Of a DNA stretch of 64,000 nt, positions 34,840-44,160 are shown piece after piece. The position numbers and the translations under genes were made by a program. The notes beneath the pieces were generated by a model that saw only the letters and a program-made list of their open reading frames with translations, was not told where the DNA came from and searched no databases. Source of the DNA: G963676655 sp963676655 (GTDB lineage Bacteria; Verrucomicrobiota; Lentisphaeria; Victivallales; Victivallaceae); contig CAXXKX010000003.1 in the NCBI GenBank assembly GCA_963676655.2, forward strand, positions 2,790,001-2,854,000, read 5' to 3'. How positions within the stretch are numbered: position 1 is the first letter of the stretch; each line of letters begins with the position of its first letter.

Positions 34840-35751
34840 TCAGTTTATACGATCTTGAAGATTGCGTTCGAAAGTCCTTTGGAAATAGTCGCGGGCGGGT
34901 GTCAACTCATACTCTTTAACAATGTCTTTTGCGGAGCGTTCAGAACTTTGACTGTAGAGGATTGCCCGTCCAATGGCAGGGGGTATGTCTATTATGACTT
35001 CATCCCCGTAGTGTTTTCTGATAGCTTCGAATTTGACTTTGTGGTAATCCAGGTGCAGAACACAATAATCGAGATTTATCGTTGCGGTTGCACATGGTGT
35101 AAAGTAACTGGCGGTGCGGATGATTTGTCCGAGCGGGTCAATGATTCTGCTCTCATTTGTATGGATGCAGGAGATGAAGAAGCTTTCGAGCTGAAACGCC
35201 CAGTTTGATTGCAGGATTCCGCCGTCGAACATCGTGGAAAAGAGCATGATCTCGGGATTCAGCGGGCGGTAGTCATCAAGTATTTGAGTAATGTTCAGGT
35301 CAAAACAGATTGCGGCGCCACAGCGGCCGCAGGCCAGATCAAAACACTTTGCGCCATCGCCTGAATTGATGCCGGAATCGAGCTCTCTGAGTAATATACA
35401 GCTTTTGGCGTAATATCCGGTAACTTCACCGTTATTGTCAAACATGGCAAGGGCATTATATATGCGTCCGTTTACATCAAGTTTGACTGCTCCGGCGATA
35501 CAGCACTGCGCCTGTTTTGCAAAGCTGCTGTATGTGGATAGTAATTCTCCGGGGGCGTCAAGCGATTCAGGTTCACCTTGCGCGACCCAGGAAGTTGCTT
35601 CGCTGGTAAGTATCAGATCGAAATTATCATTCTGAAGCGAGTCGAGGGATTCTCTGAGGTTTCTTATGACCCGGGTCCTTGCGGTCGGACTGTGTTCTTC
35701 GGCAAATCCGGTCTGAGGGTCGATACTGGCTACTTTAATGAATCTGGACAT
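34840..35751 (-). CDS. carbon-nitrogen hydrolase (nitrilase superfamily)
   Basis: 303 aa. The Glu-Lys-Cys triad can be placed: E51 in LILTSEATSW, K116 in YYAKSCIL and C149 in GAAICFDLN. The protein hydrolyses a non-peptide C-N bond (amide, nitrile or carbamoyl). No signal peptide. It sits between a prepilin-like gene and a Gfo/Idh oxidoreductase, suggesting use of an amidated or N-acyl sugar, which is speculative. A ribosome site is weak. Confidence 0.82.
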   Translation of the reverse strand: MSRFIKVASIDPQTGFAEEHSPTARTRVIRNLRESLDSLQNDNFDLILTSEATSWVAQGEPESLDAPGELLSTYSSFAKQAQCCIAGAVKLDVNGRIYNALAMFDNNGEVTGYYAKSCILLRELDSGINSGDGAKCFDLACGRCGAAICFDLNITQILDDYRPLNPEIMLFSTMFDGGILQSNWAFQLESFFISCIHTNESRIIDPLGQIIRTASYFTPCATATINLDYCVLHLDYHKVKFEAIRKHYGDEVIIDIPPAIGRAILYSQSSERSAKDIVKEYELTPARDYFQRTFERNLQDRIN

Positions 35752-35839
35752 TGATGTTACTCTTTTATTATTGGTTGTTCAGTTGATGCCGGTGTAGAGT
35801 AGAAGAGTCGGTAGTGCTCAATTAAGGCATAAGCTGCCT

Positions 35840-35868
35840 GCAAGCTGTTACCAGGGGCAGCTTTAAAA
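35840..35868 (-). repeat. hairpin between prepilin-like gene 3 and the nitrilase gene
   Basis: AAGCTGCC and GGCAGCTT form an 8-bp stem around a loop of about 17 nt, inside the 141-nt gap. On the coding (minus) strand no T-run follows it, so it is not a standard terminator; it may limit or stabilise the transcript after the prepilin gene. Ends are approximate. Confidence 0.4.
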
Positions 35869-35892
35869 AAGGCCAGCTTTGGAAAGTGTCGA

Positions 35893-36609
35893 TTAGAGGG
35901 TATTGTGTCCCCATAAAGTTCTGCTGTTATAGGCGTCAAGCGCTTTCAGGTTGGAGGCATGGCCGTCAAAAAACGAGGTATTGCAGCGTTCTTCGTGGCG
36001 TGTGGAAATGAATGAGTTTTCCAGGCTGTATCCGCTGTAGCATCGACGGCAGTATACAGGTTTGGCTCCCCATAATGAGGATGAAGTGATATCCGGCCAG
36101 GTTGCTCGTTCCATGATGGATATTTGGTGTGACGGGTTTTTCAGTTGGGTGATTTTGGCCAGTTTAGGCAGATTGGCGCCATAAGCCTCCGCATTGCCGC
36201 GATGAGTTGGAAAGCCTGAATATACCACGTCAAAACCCGGAGTGCCGTCAACCCAGCCGCGGAAACCTTTTTCCTTGAGTCGCTGTTGCGATGGACAGAA
36301 GAAGACGTTTGCAAAATTCGGGGCCCCGTTCATGCCGGTCACTGTCCAGTCTATTCCCCCGACATAAGGATTGATCAAGCGCTGCCAGGTGACGTAAGAG
36401 CCGGACATGAGTTTCAACGGAACACAGTAGTCTTCGTTGTCATTTGTATACTGGAGCGCTCCGGTTGCCAGCTGTTTGAGACTGCTGGTGCAAGATATTG
36501 CCTTGCCTTTTTCCCGGGCTTTGCTTAATGCCGGCAGCAGCATACTGGCTAAAATCGCGATGATTGCTATCACAACCAGCAATTCTATCAAAGTAAATAT
36601 TCTTCTCAT
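35893..36609 (-). CDS. prepilin-like protein 3
   Basis: 238 aa. MRRIFTLIELLVVIAIIAIL is the prepilin signal and stalk; ALSKAREKGKAISCTSSLKQLA continues. Near the end, RHEERCNTSFFDGHASNL is an exact H-X9-DG motif. GGAG lies 7 nt before the ATG at 36609, so the longer frame to 36660 is rejected. It is divergent from the GntR-type regulator and is the first gene of the minus-strand unit with the nitrilase and Gfo/Idh genes. Confidence 0.87.
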   Translation of the reverse strand: MRRIFTLIELLVVIAIIAILASMLLPALSKAREKGKAISCTSSLKQLATGALQYTNDNEDYCVPLKLMSGSYVTWQRLINPYVGGIDWTVTGMNGAPNFANVFFCPSQQRLKEKGFRGWVDGTPGFDVVYSGFPTHRGNAEAYGANLPKLAKITQLKNPSHQISIMERATWPDITSSSLWGAKPVYCRRCYSGYSLENSFISTRHEERCNTSFFDGHASNLKALDAYNSRTLWGHNTL

Positions 36610-36972
36610 CGTTTTTCTCCTTTTGATGATTTTGACTGCTTCATTCCTGAATTTCGTCAATCAACTTCAATCAATATATTTAAGTTATATTCATCACTTG
36701 CATTTATTATACTTTATTATTAATGATATGTCAATAGCTGTTTTGTAAAAATTTGAAATTTGTACTTAAAAAATATTTTTATGAATTTGTTTGTTGGCGA
36801 AAATAAGACAAATATGTTATTTGTTATAACAAATGGCTGATAAAATTGTAATATTTCCGGTCATATTTCCGGCTCATCATGAAAAGTTCTCTAATTCAGG
36901 CGTAAATCTTTTCTTGACTTTTACTCCAGTCGATGTATCTTTAATATGTCAAATCAATTTATAAGGAAACGG
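36610..36972 (+). other. 363-bp divergent control region
   Basis: Between prepilin-like gene 3 (minus) and the GntR-type gene (plus). It is very rich in A+T. It holds the palindrome at 36819-36834 and a promoter-like pair TTGACT (36914-36919), 16 nt, TATCTT (36936-36941) reading to the GntR gene. No gene is seen; short plus-strand open frames at its left end are continuations of antisense to the prepilin gene. Confidence 0.55.
36808..36834 (+). promoter_or_regulatory. candidate GntR-type operator
   Basis: ATTTGTTATAACAAAT (36819-36834) is a perfect 16-bp palindrome. A third half-site ACAAAT (36808-36813) lies 5 nt to the left of ATTTGT, forming an overlapping second inverted repeat. The position, midway between the divergent genes, suits a site for the adjacent regulator. 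Confidence 0.55.
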
Positions 36973-38082
36973 ATGAAAAAATACGAAAAGATCTTTCAGG
37001 AGCTGGAAGCGCAGATTCGTTCCGGGGAATTGGATGCCGGGCGGAAGTTATTGACGGAGCACCAGATATGTGAATCCTACGGGGTGTCAAGGATCACCGC
37101 ATCCCGGGCCTTGAACGAACTTTTGAAAGCGGGGCTGGTTGAGCGTCGTCCCGGTCTTGGTACTTTTGTCAAAGCTCCATCGGGAATGCCTTCCGGATTG
37201 TTTTTCATGATTCTGCTGACGATGGGACACAGCAATTGCCGGGAAGTAATGTCGTCATTTGATGATGAGTTACTCCAGAACGGGCGGATCGGAGCGTTTC
37301 TTTCGGCTGGATTCAGAAACAGTCATCTGGCGGAATTGATCCGTAATATTGAAACTTTCGGCACTGCCGGGGCATGCATACATCCTTCTCCCTACCGGGA
37401 AGATCACGAGGCTGCCATCAAGGTTATAAACGAAACGAGGCTGCCGATCATTACCTATTACCGGCAACTGAATGGTTTTACCGGGCCGCAAATGGTAATT
37501 GACGAGATGCAATGCGGTGAGATGGCTGCGGAACATTTGATCGGGCTCGGGCATAAAAAACTGGCTTATATCGGGGTGTCGCAACCGGTTGAAAATGTTT
37601 CAAACAATACACGCTATCAGGGCTTTGTTGAAGGTTGCGCCAAACATGGAGTTGATCCGGAACGCTATCCGGTTCTGCATTTCCATGATCCGTTTAAACT
37701 GCAATCTTTGAAGCAGATATTTTCAAGTTCAGACCGGCCGACGGCGCTGGTTGCGGCCTCCGAATATCATGCGGTTCTCGGATGTGAGGCGATTGCCTCG
37801 TTCGGTCTGAAAATACCCGAGGATGTCGCTTTGGTCACTTTGGACGGGGGGACCGTTTCCGCTGCTGCGGATATTCCATTGACTGCGGTTGATTTTCCGA
37901 TGATTGAAATCGGGATTGCCAGTGCCCGGACGCTTTTGGACATAAATAGCGGTAAAATTGACGTTACAACCCCGCTGATCAAAAAGTTTCCCGGTAAGCT
38001 GGTGGTTCGCGATTCCTGTGGAGCCAGCAAGAGTTTCCGGCATGAATATCTGGCCAATCAACTTTCCAAAGATATTACCTGA
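36973..38082 (+). CDS. GntR-type DNA-binding / LacI-type sensor regulator
   Basis: 369 aa. Residues 1-70 are a GntR winged helix (KLLTEHQICESYGVSRITAS, RALNELLKAGLVERRPGLG), and from about 85 a periplasmic-binding-like sensor of the LacI/GalR kind (GHKKLAYIGVSQP, PEDVALVTLDGG). This AraR-like hybrid usually senses a sugar. AAGGA lies 5 nt before the ATG at 36973; the ATG at 36946 has no such site. It is divergent from prepilin-like gene 3 and likely controls that unit. Confidence 0.87.
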   Translation: MKKYEKIFQELEAQIRSGELDAGRKLLTEHQICESYGVSRITASRALNELLKAGLVERRPGLGTFVKAPSGMPSGLFFMILLTMGHSNCREVMSSFDDELLQNGRIGAFLSAGFRNSHLAELIRNIETFGTAGACIHPSPYREDHEAAIKVINETRLPIITYYRQLNGFTGPQMVIDEMQCGEMAAEHLIGLGHKKLAYIGVSQPVENVSNNTRYQGFVEGCAKHGVDPERYPVLHFHDPFKLQSLKQIFSSSDRPTALVAASEYHAVLGCEAIASFGLKIPEDVALVTLDGGTVSAAADIPLTAVDFPMIEIGIASARTLLDINSGKIDVTTPLIKKFPGKLVVRDSCGASKSFRHEYLANQLSKDIT

Positions 38083-38103
38083 GAAGCGGTCGGAAGATCA
38101 GGG

Positions 38104-38883
38104 TTATATCTGTGACATCTGTTTGCGATATGCCGCCGGGCTTTTTCCCCTTTGATGTTTAAATACCCTGGAAAAATGGTAGCGGTCGGTGAATCCGGTC
38201 ATTTCAGCGATTTCCTCTATTTTACGGCAGGTGTAGCACAGCATGTAGGTGGCTTTTTCCATTTTGACGAATTTAAGGTATTTTTGCGGAGAGATTCCGA
38301 GTTCCTGTTTAAACAGCCGGATGAAATTGGTCTGTGACATGTGTATTTTCTCGCATATCTCCTGATTTGACAGGTTTTCAGAAAAATGTTCATGCATCAG
38401 GTCGGTGACGAATTTGATTCTTGGATCGAGTTCTGATTTGCCGGAAAATTCACTTTCCTGAATATTCAAAAGCACATCATAGACCAGGGAATAGATCAGC
38501 ATGCTTTCTTTTTGCTGGGAATGTTTAAGAGATAATAACCGATCTTTCAGTGCTTTCATATTGGTGCGCAGTGTTTCGACGACATTGCGTATCAGGATTT
38601 GTCTTTTCACCATATTGAATGGCTCACCCGCGGTAAAATGCATGTACAGATGATTGAATTTGCCGGTACACTGAGTCGAAAAAGTGGTATACGGCGGGAT
38701 CAAGACGATAATATCCGGGGTTAGTTTGACTTCCTTTCCTTCGAAAATGATAGAAGCGCCGGGGGTTTCGTTCCAGTATAGCTGCCAGTAGGCCCGGGTC
38801 ACGTTTTCGTATTTCCAGATATCAAAATTCCGGAAATAATTGCAGCACATAATTTTTACGTCAGGTATTTTTATATTATCCAT
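38104..38883 (-). CDS. AraC-family transcription regulator
   Basis: 259 aa from the ATG at 38883, which has CAGGA 7 nt upstream; the frame to 38913 is longer but lacks this. The N-terminal part is a cupin-like sensor (VKLTPDIIVLIPPYTTFSTQ, NHLYMHF). The C-terminal part has the two helix-turn-helix motifs NLSNQEICEKIHMSQTNFIR and IEEIAEMTGFTDRYHFSRVF, then KSPAAYRKQ. It converges with the GntR-type gene (21-nt gap) and is divergent from the large DNRLRE protein gene, which starts the operon it probably controls. Confidence 0.88.
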   Translation of the reverse strand: MDNIKIPDVKIMCCNYFRNFDIWKYENVTRAYWQLYWNETPGASIIFEGKEVKLTPDIIVLIPPYTTFSTQCTGKFNHLYMHFTAGEPFNMVKRQILIRNVVETLRTNMKALKDRLLSLKHSQQKESMLIYSLVYDVLLNIQESEFSGKSELDPRIKFVTDLMHEHFSENLSNQEICEKIHMSQTNFIRLFKQELGISPQKYLKFVKMEKATYMLCYTCRKIEEIAEMTGFTDRYHFSRVFKHQRGKSPAAYRKQMSQI

Positions 38884-39110
38884 GATTGATTCCTGAATGG
38901 TTAAAATAGACATATATTATTGTAATTTTATACATTTCTTTTTGTCTTCGTTAAAACTATAATTATGTTACAATCAAGAGTTTTTCAGGTGCGAACGAAA
39001 CAAGATAACAATTAACATATATATTTAAAATATACATTTTTCAGTTTTTGTCAAGAGCTATAGAATAATCGGTAGATTTGCCGAACAGAAAAAGAAAGGT
39101 TAAAAGCGAT

Positions 39111-41648
39111 ATGATATTTAAATCGATACAAAGCGGAGTTAGAATTACCGGCAAATGGAGCCGGCTTTTTCTTCCGCTGTTTTTACTGAGCGCTTTATCC
39201 TGCATGGCAAAGAGTGCGTCAACAACATTGGTTGCGTCTGAAGACGCGGAAATCGATCAGCATGTCAACTATAATAATAAAAATCTCGGTTCTCAAACCA
39301 GCATGCGACTGGAACGCCGCGATCCTAAATTTAAAAAGCCGGTAGTGTCACCGGTAAGCTGGATGCTGATTAAGTGGGATACTGCGAACATTCCGTCTTC
39401 CGCGGTGATAAAGAATGTTGAAATGCAGATCCAACAGGTTGACAGCGCGGTCGGTGTTGTCGATGTCTATGCGATAGACGAAGGAGAATGGAGCGAATCA
39501 AAGGTAACATGGAACTCCTGGACCGGCGCGAAGCCGAAAATAACCCTGTTGGGAAAAATGTCGAGCGTGCCGATTGCCAAAGGGGTGACTGTTTTTAAGA
39601 ATGCGGCGTTTACCAAACTGGTTCAAGGATGGGTTTCCGGTTCGCATAAAAATTTCGGTTTGCTGTTCAAATGGTCCGGGAACGCGGGGCAGGGCGATAC
39701 GTTTCTCTCACGTGAACATAAAGGCAAATACATTAAACCGCGTCTGGTCATTAGTTATGACGCTGCGGACGGTGCAATTGTCGCGGCAGCTAAGGAAAAT
39801 ACCCCGGAAACGCTGGTCAATCCTTTCCTTAAAAAGATTAAACCCGCACCGGTGATAAAAGGATACTCCGGCCAGGTTGCGGCGGTGATGGATTTTGATT
39901 ACGACATGATATGCTATTTGCATACGCCTGAAAATTTGAAGAGGAAGGTGCAACTTCTGGCGGATTGCGGTTTCAAACGAATTTACATTGTTGCCAGTCC
40001 GCCGGGAGATCCTGATTATGTGGTCAGTGCCGTTCCTAATCGCAAGGGAACTTATTTAACTCAGTCAAGAAAAGCTCTCGGTGAAGACCCGTTGGCGCTT
40101 GCGGTCAAGTATTTCAAACAAGCCGGACTTGAGGTCTTTATCCAGTTTAAACCGTATGAAGGCGGCGGCGCGTTTACCGTGCCTGAAGGTGTAAAACCGC
40201 CGTATGGCAAAAACTGGATAAAGACTTTGGGCGGACGCGCGGTTGGAGTTGATCCGTTTCTGGTAAAGCATCCTGAAATGAGGCCGAAGCGCAAACCGAT
40301 TAATAACCACCTTGCATTACCGGCAGACCGTTTGGAAATGGTCTTTGTGCTTGACCGGATACCGGGAGGAACTGGTTTGAAAATAACCGATGGCGCAATG
40401 GAACTGGAACAGCGTCCCGGCTTCCCGGCTCTCGGCAATGATGCGATTAAGCGATATCCGGTGAGTAATGTGACCTTATTTACGAGCAAAGATAACGGCG
40501 CCTATAAGCCATGGCCCGGTAACTTCAAAGTTTCGGAACGCCTTGAGAAGAAATTGATCCGTAACGCGAATGGAGAGTTGATGTTTCCGGGTGCGGTCTT
40601 GTGCCGGGTGATTGAAATTTCCGGTTTCAAAACCTCCGATCCTTATCTGGCGGTGAAATTTGACGGAGACGCTAAAGCCTTCCGGACCATTCCATATTCA
40701 TCATCATGTTTCAGTATTTATTCCGGAGAGCAGAGGCTTCCGGTTACGGTGACGCCGCGGTTGCGTAACAGTCTGCTGACCGGCAAGTCTGGTTTTACCC
40801 AAAATGGTTTTGAGTTCAACGAACTCGCTCCGTATTTCTGGGATGCCGGCTGGAAACGGAATTTGTTATATGGATTTGCCCGGGGGCGCGCCGGGTATAA
40901 GCGCGGAACTTTTTCCGAAGCTTATCCTGAAGTTCGTGAACATTGGCTGAGTCAGATCAAAAAGTTTATCGCGATGGGGTGTGACGGCGTGGACATCCGG
41001 ATGATGTGTCATTCCGCCGGAATCAGCGATTTTATCAACTATTCGTTCAATCCTCCAATCGTCAAGGAATATCAAAAACGTTACGGTGTGGATATAACCA
41101 AAGTTGATCCCGATCCGATAAAAATGATGAAGCTGCGCGGCGACTTTTTCCTGGAATTTGTTAAACAGGCCGCCGATCTGCTCCATGCAAACAAGCTGAA
41201 ACTGCAAATGCAGATGCATGACTATCAGGAATATCCAACCCTTGATCCTACCTTCCCGAGTGCCGGGTTCTGGGCCGCCGGACAAGTTGTACCCGATTGG
41301 CGGAAAGTTATCATGATCGCGGACGAAATATCGATAAAGGATTATAACTGGGGCGTCTATAACCCGTATAATGCCGGTAAAATCAAGGATGCGGTCGCCA
41401 GGCTGGGCAAACCGCTGTGGGTGCATTGTTACATGCAGCAGGGGCACGATTTGAACGAAAAATTTATTGAGGAAGTGAACAAGGACAAGCGCGTTACCGG
41501 ATTGATGTTTTACGAAGTCGTATATCGTCCTGGCCGGGTAAAGGACGGAATTGTTGAAATAACCCCGGATGACACGGTAAGACTGGTTCCGGGCAGCCCG
41601 ATTGATAAAATGCTGGTAAAATCGCCCAAACCATATCCCGGTAAATAA
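39111..41648 (+). CDS. secreted DNRLRE-domain protein with glycoside-hydrolase-like barrel
   Basis: 845 aa. The start at 39111 has AAAGGT 10 nt upstream. An N-terminal export signal ends in SALSC, possibly a lipobox. About residues 35-220 are a DNRLRE/CBM96-like carbohydrate-binding sandwich (VASEDAEIDQHVNYNNKN, VDVYAIDEGEWSESKVTWN). From about 255 onward is a TIM-barrel-like region (DFDYDMICYL, GCDGVDIRMMCHSAGISDF, IADEISIKDYNWG, KPLWVHCYMQQG) that I cannot place in a GH family. It leads an operon with a symporter and rhamnosidase genes. Confidence 0.65.
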   Translation: MIFKSIQSGVRITGKWSRLFLPLFLLSALSCMAKSASTTLVASEDAEIDQHVNYNNKNLGSQTSMRLERRDPKFKKPVVSPVSWMLIKWDTANIPSSAVIKNVEMQIQQVDSAVGVVDVYAIDEGEWSESKVTWNSWTGAKPKITLLGKMSSVPIAKGVTVFKNAAFTKLVQGWVSGSHKNFGLLFKWSGNAGQGDTFLSREHKGKYIKPRLVISYDAADGAIVAAAKENTPETLVNPFLKKIKPAPVIKGYSGQVAAVMDFDYDMICYLHTPENLKRKVQLLADCGFKRIYIVASPPGDPDYVVSAVPNRKGTYLTQSRKALGEDPLALAVKYFKQAGLEVFIQFKPYEGGGAFTVPEGVKPPYGKNWIKTLGGRAVGVDPFLVKHPEMRPKRKPINNHLALPADRLEMVFVLDRIPGGTGLKITDGAMELEQRPGFPALGNDAIKRYPVSNVTLFTSKDNGAYKPWPGNFKVSERLEKKLIRNANGELMFPGAVLCRVIEISGFKTSDPYLAVKFDGDAKAFRTIPYSSSCFSIYSGEQRLPVTVTPRLRNSLLTGKSGFTQNGFEFNELAPYFWDAGWKRNLLYGFARGRAGYKRGTFSEAYPEVREHWLSQIKKFIAMGCDGVDIRMMCHSAGISDFINYSFNPPIVKEYQKRYGVDITKVDPDPIKMMKLRGDFFLEFVKQAADLLHANKLKLQMQMHDYQEYPTLDPTFPSAGFWAAGQVVPDWRKVIMIADEISIKDYNWGVYNPYNAGKIKDAVARLGKPLWVHCYMQQGHDLNEKFIEEVNKDKRVTGLMFYEVVYRPGRVKDGIVEITPDDTVRLVPGSPIDKMLVKSPKPYPGK

Positions 41649-41688
41649 TTAAATACATAAATAAGAACAAAACGGAGAAATAAACAAT

Positions 41689-43254
41689 ATGGTATCAATG
41701 TTGAGCAACCTGAACCTGCCGATGGCGGTTATAATGCATCCGGTCGATATTTCGATTCTGGTCCTGTACTTTATCGGAGTATTGGGAATGGGTTTTTATT
41801 TTGCCACCAAGAGCAAAACGACTGAAGAGTATTTTGTGGCCGGCAGATCTTATAAAGGCTGGGTTCTGGGCATCAGCATGTTGAGTACGACAATAAGTTC
41901 GGTAACTTTTCTGGCTTTTCCGGCGGCGGCCTTTGCGCTTGACTGGAGAATGGCGGTAAATTACATTACCTGGCCGGTCGGCATGGTTCTGGCGGTCGTA
42001 TTTTTCATTCCTTTTTTCCGTCATGGCAAAGCGACGACCGCTTTTGAATATCTTGAGGACCGCTTTGGCCCGCTGGCGTGTTTATACGGGGTTGTCAGCT
42101 TTATTGTGTTGGAAGTGATGCGCTTGGGAATGGTGCTTTATCTGGTGGGGCTGGCGGTCAGTTCGCTGACCGGGCTTTCGCTGAATCTGGTGATTGTCGT
42201 GGTCGGGCTGATTATTGCGGCTTATACGGTAATCGGCGGTTTTGAGGGGGTTATCTGGACTGATGTGGTACAGGCGTTCATTCTGTGGATCGGCGGTTTT
42301 ACCTGTATCCTGATTATTGTCTTCGATCTTCCCGGCGGACTTTCGCAGATTTTGAACGTAGCTTCGGAAAACGGCAAATTTTACATGGGATCAATGCAGT
42401 TCAATCTTGGTGAAAGAACTTTCTGGACAATGCTGATTCTCGGCATAGTCAGCAGTGTCGGGAATTTTACCACCAGTCAGCATGTGGTGCAGCGTTATAT
42501 AGCGGCGGAATCAACCCGGGAAGCCCGGAAAAGCGCGATTTACGGTGCGTTCCTCTCGGTGCCGACCTGGCTTACTTTCTTCTTTATCGGAACCGCGCTC
42601 TGGGTTTATTACCATGTCAATCCCAATCCGGCCGTAGCCCAAATGGAAGCGGACAAAGTTTTTCCCTATTTCATTCTACACAATTTTCCGGTTGGTTTGA
42701 CCGGAATTGTGTTGGCCGGAGTCTTTTCGGCGGCAATGTCATCGCTTGATTCATCGATCAACGCGCTGTCGACCGTTACGATAACCAATATTGTCCGGAG
42801 GTATGTCGCTCCCGGACGTGATGAGAAGTATTATCTGCGCCTGGCCCATATTATCGGTTGTGTCTGCGGAGCCTTGATGATCGGCGGTGCGATCCTGTTC
42901 GGGATGCTGCCATATATGGAAAGCGTGGTAAATCTGCAGACGATTATTTTCTCGATCTTCGGCGGCGCTTTTATCAGCTTCTTTCTGCTGGGTTTTTTGA
43001 CGACAAGAGTGCATTATGCGGCGACCTTGATTGCACTTGGAGTATCGATTCTGATCAATATCTATCTGGCTTTGAACTCTCTGGGCTGGCTGCCGGACGC
43101 ATTGAAAATATCAATGCATGCCTACTGGGTTTCGGTCGTGGTCAATGCCTGTTTCATGGTCGTGGCCTACAGCGTCAGCCTGATATGGGGTAAACAGCAG
43201 AAGAATCTCGATGGATTGACGGTTTGGACAGTTGGTAAGAAAAACAATATTTGA
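41689..43254 (+). CDS. sodium:solute symporter (SSS family)
   Basis: 521 aa with about 13 membrane spans. MGFYFATKSKTTEEYFVAGR at residues 30-49 is typical of SSS transporters, and AGVFSAAMSSLDSSINALST (about 344-363) carries the sodium-site serines. It imports a sugar or acid with sodium across the inner membrane. It is the only clear transporter in the window, lying between the DNRLRE-barrel gene and a prepilin-like gene, so it probably takes up the product released by that module. Solute unknown. Confidence 0.92.
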   Translation: MVSMLSNLNLPMAVIMHPVDISILVLYFIGVLGMGFYFATKSKTTEEYFVAGRSYKGWVLGISMLSTTISSVTFLAFPAAAFALDWRMAVNYITWPVGMVLAVVFFIPFFRHGKATTAFEYLEDRFGPLACLYGVVSFIVLEVMRLGMVLYLVGLAVSSLTGLSLNLVIVVVGLIIAAYTVIGGFEGVIWTDVVQAFILWIGGFTCILIIVFDLPGGLSQILNVASENGKFYMGSMQFNLGERTFWTMLILGIVSSVGNFTTSQHVVQRYIAAESTREARKSAIYGAFLSVPTWLTFFFIGTALWVYYHVNPNPAVAQMEADKVFPYFILHNFPVGLTGIVLAGVFSAAMSSLDSSINALSTVTITNIVRRYVAPGRDEKYYLRLAHIIGCVCGALMIGGAILFGMLPYMESVVNLQTIIFSIFGGAFISFFLLGFLTTRVHYAATLIALGVSILINIYLALNSLGWLPDALKISMHAYWVSVVVNACFMVVAYSVSLIWGKQQKNLDGLTVWTVGKKNNI

Positions 43255-43311
43255 ATAAAAAATGTCTTTAGATCTAAAGTGGTAAACAGTAACAAAAAAA
43301 AGGAACAAGCT

Positions 43312-44052
43312 ATGTTTGACAAAAAGGGAAAAAAGGGTGTTTTTACCCTCATTGAATTGCTGGTTGTGATTGCGATCATCGCGATTCTGGCCAGTATGCT
43401 GCTGCCGGCTTTGAATAAAGCCAGAGATCGGGCCAAAGCGATCAAATGCACAGGGAATCTCAAGCAGATCAACCTGTCGCTGGCGAACTATTCTTCCGAT
43501 TTTAATGATTTCCTGCCGTCGTCAGTCATGCCCGGATATTGGAGTTCGGCCCAGCCGACCTGGGTTGCGTGGCATAATTTGCTTGACGAGTACCTCAATA
43601 ACAGCAGTCATCAGGGGCTTTCCAAAGTGAAAAAGTGTCCGGGAGTTTTTAAAACCGTCAGCCGGTATTATACAAATTACGGCTTGAATTATGACGGCTG
43701 GACGTACGGTGACGGCGGCCCCGATTCCGAACAGGGACTTGGTTATATGCCGTGGGTTTCCGGTCAGGATCGTGGCGGCTGGATCAAAAGGACTTCCGTG
43801 CTGGATTCCAGTAAGTTTATTGTGACAGGCGATTCTGCCGATGACGCTTCGATCTCCGCCAACTGTTATAAAATAGGTTCGGTCGGAGCGCCGTATGTCA
43901 ACGGCAATCCCTATCCTACCAATCTGTGCTGGGAAACCAGACACTATTCAAATTCGAATATGGGATTTCTTGACGGCCATGTGCAGATGTTCAGGCTTTC
44001 CGAGCTGTTGAGCGTCTCATCCAAACCGATGTGGACCCGTGGGCGGGATTGA
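43312..44052 (+). CDS. prepilin-like protein 4
   Basis: 246 aa. KKGVFTLIELLVVIAIIAIL at the N-terminus, ALNKARDRAKAIKCTGNLKQIN after it, and RHYSNSNMGFLDGHV, an exact H-X9-DG motif, near the C-terminus. AGGA (43301-43304) is 7 nt before the ATG at 43312; the longer frame from 43279 is rejected. It follows the symporter gene by 57 nt and is followed by a hairpin, so it may be made at a different level from its neighbours. Confidence 0.87.
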   Translation: MFDKKGKKGVFTLIELLVVIAIIAILASMLLPALNKARDRAKAIKCTGNLKQINLSLANYSSDFNDFLPSSVMPGYWSSAQPTWVAWHNLLDEYLNNSSHQGLSKVKKCPGVFKTVSRYYTNYGLNYDGWTYGDGGPDSEQGLGYMPWVSGQDRGGWIKRTSVLDSSKFIVTGDSADDASISANCYKIGSVGAPYVNGNPYPTNLCWETRHYSNSNMGFLDGHVQMFRLSELLSVSSKPMWTRGRD

Positions 44053-44094
44053 CGGGGCGACTGAATTCATTAAGAATATTTCATTTATTCAAAG

Positions 44095-44122
44095 AGGGTA
44101 TGGTTATTTTTATCCATACCCT
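44095..44122 (+). terminator. hairpin after prepilin-like gene 4
   Basis: AGGGTATGG (44095-44103) and CCATACCCT (44114-44122) form a perfect 9-bp stem with a 10-nt AT-rich loop, 42 nt after the stop codon. The following bases are only weakly T-rich, so partial termination or 3'-end protection is likelier than full termination, since the isomerase gene follows 38 nt later. Confidence 0.6.
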
Positions 44123-44160
44123 GAATCATTTTGCAAAATATGTTAACAAGGGCTTGTTTT

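Noticed and set aside
36437..36748. Plus-strand open frame across the GntR control region
   Set aside because: Mostly antisense to prepilin-like gene 3 and then AT-rich control DNA; no ribosome site.
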